Positions 59,701-64,000 of a DNA stretch of 64,000 bases are shown here, piece after piece. This DNA is from Alectoria sarmentosa (lineage: Eukaryota > Ascomycota > Lecanoromycetes > Lecanorales > Parmeliaceae): positions 29,620 through 93,619 of the forward strand of contig WOGZ01000117.1 of assembly GCA_009733775.1 (NCBI GenBank), written 5' to 3'. A program made the position numbers and the translations under genes. Under the pieces are notes generated by a model. The model ran no database searches. It saw nothing but the letters and a program-made list of their open reading frames with translations, and had not been told where the DNA came from. How positions within the stretch are numbered: position 1 is the first letter of the stretch; each line of letters starts with the position of its first letter.

Positions 59701-62700
59701 GGAAACACCATTGGGTTGTCTCTTTGACCAACGCGGACCAAGAAGTGATCATATGAATCCGTAGTTACTTGACCATCCGCAGCGGTGCTGATGTTGTTAA
59801 TGCTAATCTGGTGAATCCCGTCAGAGACATCGATCAAGGTGGCAGCGAATGACCACGTGGTGTTTATCGTTCCAGAAATGGACGACAGTGTATTGTCTGA
59901 ATTACCCATGTTGTTACAACGGACACTGTTGTCATCAAGCTGAGGAGTGCTGCTATCGGACGTGGTGGAATTGATCTGCAGAGTAGTTTTGATTTCTTGA
60001 CAGTCCATGGGGGTTGAAAAGTGAAGCTCGATGGAGATTGAAGGAGTTGACAGCATGCGATAGTCATGGCCGGGTAAGAATGTGGTGATGACTGGGGTGG
60101 GGTTAATATACGTCTCCTTTAGAACGAACGCTTTAAATCCCCAAGCTGGAAGTTGTAGCTGTGACAAACAGCCCCTCAATAGATTCGAGTTGTTGTCTGT
60201 TTGAACTTATCAGCAAAAGCTACAACGGGTAGCTTCGGAGCGGCTGGGCTCAGCTTGAAGTCGCTAATGAAGCGATAATGGAATTCCTGAAAAGACTTAC
60301 CCACTACGATGCTTGAGTCCTCCAAGGTATACTCTTCATATGGGAAATAAGTGTTCTTGACTGTAGATCCAGCGCTGAAGGGCGCAAGTAGCGCATCTCC
60401 ATCATCGGTGCAGTTGAAGATGTTGTTCGTTGTGTGATTTTCATTTGTGTATACGAGCCAAGCAATCTGAGTGAGGTTTTGTTGGATGTCAAGATTACCT
60501 GCTCGCTCAATACTCCAGAGCCCGGTCTCTGTCGGTGTGTGGTTGCTTCCTGGTAGAAAGATCGAATAGGTTCGATTCGACAGTAGCTCAAGATAAAAAC
60601 CATCTTGGAAGACAAGGTAGTTCTCTCGCATTTCATGCGTGCCTTTGATAAAGTTGCGGACAGGATGAGAAGGATCACGGTGGTCAAGAAGGACCCATTC
60701 GTCTTGGCATCCATGCAGTCCGGCTTCTATCGGCCATTCGTAGTAGTTCACATTACCAATTGCAGCATTGTAGCAACCATGCATGCCCCATGCCTGCGCC
60801 GAGCTCATGGGAGACCTTCCAAATACGTAGTTGGCATCGGTACTGTCTAGTACATAGAACGCCTTGTTGAGATTTCAGAGTCAGCATAGGCTTTGTGTTT
60901 CAAGTCGCAAGACCTTCTCTAGGAACAAGCCGAGATAAACTTGCTCCTGCGGTATGATCCGCGATTTACAATTCTGCCTCAATCAGGGTACTGTTTTTAA
61001 AAAGTGTACATACCTGTTCTTCTCCCCAAACTAAAGTTGGTATCCCAGGTAGCAGCAGCGCCACGATGAAATACCCGAGCAATTGTTTCTCGATGCCATT
61101 CTTGATTGTTGGCCAGCGAAACACATCTTGATTGGTAACCCCGTACATGTGCCTTGGGTCAAACGTGATGCCGTCGTTGGCGTTGATCATGTCGTTGGTC
61201 GATAAGATGATTTCCCAAAAATCGATCCAACTGACGTGAGGAGGGTCTCCTTCCGCGCCAAATGTTCCATCCAGGCCCAGAAAACGCGCCAAAAATCGAT
61301 AGATTGTATAGTGAAAAGCTACACCGTCAAATGCGTTAAGACCTTCATCACGTATGAAGTACTGCGGGTCAGAAGTATCCGTCAACATCACAGCTTCTGT
61401 TAAGTTCTCGACGTAATTATCTGGTGTCCTCCCTCTACCAATATACACGGACCCGAAGCTATTTCCACCCACGACTTCGCCTGCGCAAAACTTTCAGTCA
61501 GCTCTTCTTCCAAGGCAGCTCATGAGACGAATCTGAGGAGGAAGTGGAGTCTCGTGGTCATTTTGTGTCCCACGATTCGCCTGATTCGATAGGATATGGC
61601 TTCGAAGTATGCGTACCACTTATGTAAAAGTTCTCTTTGCCGAATCGTTTGGCACATGCCCTGATCGAGTTGGACCAATGTGCTTGGGCATCAATGGTTA
61701 TCGTAAGCCCTTTGTCTATACGAAAGCCGTCGATGTCCAACATGGCCAAGGTCATACAAGAGAAATGCTCAATTTTGCTGAGTACCTCTGGTTGCCACTC
61801 GCGCAAGCGGTCTTGTACGAATGCGAACTTTGACACTTGACGTTGCCTTGACAATTGGAGTCAGCATATTTGTAAGAAGTCAAGCCCTTGAGTCTTGAGC
61901 CCGTAGATGACTTCCGCGAGTGGGGATACTCTCGAAGCATGTCTCACAACAAACAGAGAAACTTTAAACCCCAACATGTGTACGTACCATTCGGGGTAAC
62001 TGCCAAAGGCTGCAACTTCTCCGTACTGATCAAACTCCGAATCCCGACATCCTACAAGTTCACTACTCAAGTTGAGCACCTGCGAACCGTCATCGCCGTA
62101 GAATCGGGGATATTCGCAAAGGGGAAGCTCGTCATTGCCAAATGCGAAATCGTGGTATCTTCGAACGCCCTTCCATAGTGCGTTGTGTTCTCTGCTGTTG
62201 AAGGGAGTGGAAGCATTTAGGTAGCCCTCGAAACCAATGAGGTCTCCCATCCTAAGCCACCCAGATTTAGTCAGAACTTCAGCAGCGGTATGCGCTCACT
62301 CACGTAGACATAGTATTGTCTAGCATTACATACATTCCCCGTCGATGGATTTCTGTGATTGCTGCCTGCCATTCTTTTATGGTTCCCAGATGATGATCAA
62401 GGAGGGTGAAGTCAAGAGGGCTGTATCCGTCTGCTCCCCAAGGTACATTGATATGCGGACTACCTGCGAGGTACAACACCTGCACATAGTAAATATAGTG
62501 CCATTCTCGCCGGGAAAACATTGGGCCGACCTTTATTCCCATGCCCTGCAGGTAATCCAAGCTATCCTGTAGCCCTTTGACGTCGCCACCGTGGCGTAAT
62601 TGGGTCTGGGTTAGATCATGCTCGAACTGTGTACCATTTGCATCATCGTTAGTTGGGTTTCCGTTGACAAATCGATCAAGCAAGACTGTATAAAATGGCA

Positions 62701-62914
62701 GTCTCCAATTTGAAGGCGATGGATTGAAAGTGTGATTCTCCCATTCGCCCCAGTAATTCATTGGGCCATCGGCTGTCTGATTAGTATTAATATTATACGC
62801 GATCTGAGAAGGATCATAACGGAGCCCGCAGACTGCTGGTACAAGGAGTAGCAGGATCCACGACCATTGCTGCGCGGCCGTGCTACCGCGACCAAGAATG
62901 TCAGTAGGAGCCAT
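53764..62914 (-). CDS. ags1: Alpha-1,3-glucan synthase, 2541 aa, 17 exons
   Basis: Exons: 62531-62914, 62304-62479, 61988-62251, 61617-61846, 61014-61480, 60301-60862, 58594-60196, 58123-58546, 58034-58070, 57707-57971, 57509-57553, 57054-57352, 55293-56911, 54908-55229, 54536-54834, 54105-54465, 53764-54032; sum 2542 codons in phase. It polymerises alpha-1,3-glucan for the outer wall at the plasma membrane. Domain order is that of the family: signal peptide (1-33); extracellular GH13 amylase-like domain (about 35-560) with DIDGFRIDK, R317 and D319 forming region II; beta-rich part; one membrane segment (1082-1104); cytosolic GT5 synthase with KIGGLG at 1203-1208 and SRDEPFGLVAVEFG near 1560; a long Ser/Pro linker (about 1690-2030); C-terminal multi-span domain (2117-2541) ending FRKEQLSKA. 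One intron is GC-AG. The ATG at 62914 was chosen because it is followed by the signal peptide. Confidence 0.93.
58547..58593 (-). other. Putative GC-AG intron in glucan synthase gene
   Basis: A 47-base intron starting GCGAGT and ending CAG. Splicing TG to C recreates a Cys codon in LIWVIPC-IGDIKYP, matching the family's LIWVVPCVGG-DYP. The nearby GT dinucleotides give either the wrong phase or lose this block. Confidence 0.6.
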
Positions 62915-63728
62915 CTGCAACCCTCAGCAGTAGCACAAGTCTACCAGCACTGGCTGACGCTGCTTCTTTTGATGAAATTGTTGCTGGTACTGATTTTCTC
63001 GTGTGGTAACGGCCTATCTTGGCAAGCAATGGTCTGCGCAATTGCATCACGAAGTCAAGGTGTCAGCAAAGATAGAGAAAAAAGCAGGGTCTGAAGCGGA
63101 GAAAGAGGCTTTGGTCTTCTCTCGCCTGTTTCATACGTCAAGCTGCTCTTCCGGGAGTATCAAGGCGAGGAGAGCAATGGTTGAAATAGAGTGCAGGCAA
63201 CGTCGAGAAAGCCTTGCACCGCTAAAGACTAGGCTGCTCTTGGGGAACTGGTAGCATGCAGCCCATCTTTCCATGACTGGGGTTTGTGGTGGCAATAATT
63301 TGACAAGTGCATGGTAAAAGCTGGTCCCAGTCATGTCAAGTTTAGCAGTACACTAAATATCTACGGGATTCTTAGTTGAAAGGGCGCGAGAGCATTCTTG
63401 CCATTCTGGCATTTCAGCATTGTTTAATCTAGAGCGAGTTCTTGAGAAGTCTTGAAGTGAGAAGGCCAGCATCCTGGTTGGCGTCGGCCCGAGAAATATT
63501 TGGGCGAAGATCGCACAAGGGCAGAACCAATCCAAGTAAGCAAAAGAGATCAAGATCCGGTAAGAGCGCTGAGAGTTTCGATTGAAAAGCCTGTAAAAAC
63601 GACATTGGCGCTTCAATTCCGAGTAGCCGCTTGGAAGGCGCAATCATCGGTGTGGAGGGCAGAGCTCGTCCGACATTCAGCCACATTCATATTTTAGGTA
63701 GAGACGGAAGAGCAGCGTTTGCTATCAA
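62915..63728. other. Glucan synthase upstream region
   Basis: About 0.8 kb of probable promoter. Short ORFs on both strands are unsupported. No TATA box of good quality was found close to the start. Confidence 0.45.
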
Positions 63729-64000
63729 GTGTTTGCTGGTGGTATTTAATGGTATTGAGGTTCGATTCCTAATGGCGCTGGTACAATGGTGTAGCTGTTT
63801 TCTATTTTCTGGCAGCGCCATTACCTCGAGTTGCCGTAGTTTCCCCGAGATTCAGGGTTCGATTCTCGGCCTGGTCTGGCTTAAGTGCAGCAGCAGTGCG
63901 TTTGAGTGGTTCGTCTCGCGGGGGCTCGCACTCGTTGTGAGGGTCGTGTTTGCTGGTGGTATTTAATGGTATTGAGGTTCGATTCCTAATGGCGCTGGTA
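63729..64000 (+). repeat. Tandem repeat, period 217, with tRNA-like A/B box motifs
   Basis: Bases 63729-63783 recur without mismatch at 63946-64000, where the window ends. The unit holds GGTTCGATTCC (63759-63769, again 63976-63986) and GGTTCGATTCT (63856-63866), which fit the Pol III B box, and TGGTACAATGG (63779-63789), which fits the A box. AATGGCGCTG at 63771-63780 pairs perfectly with CAGCGCCATT at 63813-63822. No complete tRNA cloverleaf could be folded by eye. A tRNA-derived SINE or a tandem array of tRNA-like relics is likely. Confidence 0.55.

Noticed and set aside
60175..60300. Splice from the 60300 donor to the acceptor at 60175 in the glucan synthase
   Set aside because: Gives a frameshift; the acceptor at 60197 keeps the frame.
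53764..62914. Several separate membrane and glycosidase genes on the minus strand
   Set aside because: All ORFs join in phase into one glucan synthase with the expected domain order.
19380..62914. Secondary-metabolite gene cluster
   Set aside because: Transporters and one dead oxidoreductase are present, but no synthase, cyclase or pathway regulator.
63779..63870. Complete tRNA gene between the A and B boxes
   Set aside because: Box spacing is wide and the acceptor and T stems do not pair well; kept only as a tRNA-like repeat.

Overview
The window is nuclear DNA of a filamentous ascomycete (Pezizomycotina). Genes are split by short introns of roughly 47 to 160 bases with GTAAGT-like donors, CTRAY-like branch sites and YAG acceptors. 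It carries a cell-wall alpha-1,3-glucan synthase and fungal-type MFS, OPT and APC transporters. The class cannot be fixed from sequence alone.

Layout. 1-4250 is a very AT-rich block without genes, in which the remaining G and C sit largely in CpG; it looks like decayed repeat DNA, possibly RIP-mutated. 4747-21414 is an ordinary gene-bearing segment. It holds a single-exon hypothetical protein (+), a secreted Cys-containing protein (-), a polytopic membrane protein (-), a double-MYND/Mss51-like protein (+), a Ser/Pro-rich hypothetical protein (-), a short gene broken by an in-frame TGA (-), and a seven-exon MFS sugar transporter (+). 21415-42525 is a degraded zone. Long stretches have no gene, and the coding traces are in pieces: a Walker-A AAA ATPase fragment, SNF2 helicase motif II/III and motif VI fragments, a decayed secreted-protein-like gene, an acidic-linker relic, and an MDR oxidoreductase pseudogene carrying a MITE-like inverted-repeat insert. 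Within it, a three-exon hypothetical gene at 24321 still has coherent splice phases. 43252-62914 is intact again: a nucleotidyltransferase-fold protein (+), an OPT peptide transporter (+), an APC amino-acid/choline-type permease (-), and a 17-exon alpha-1,3-glucan synthase (-) that fills the last 9 kb. The right edge (63729-64000) starts a tandem repeat with tRNA-like A and B box motifs.

How the genes work together. There is no clear biosynthetic cluster. The intact half on the right combines nutrient uptake (oligopeptides, small amines/amino acids) with synthesis of the outer wall glucan; OPT and permease are convergent, and permease and glucan synthase share a strand. Exon models were built by hand from splice signals, reading phase and family alignment from memory. 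Every multi-exon model given sums to a whole number of codons, but none has transcript support here.
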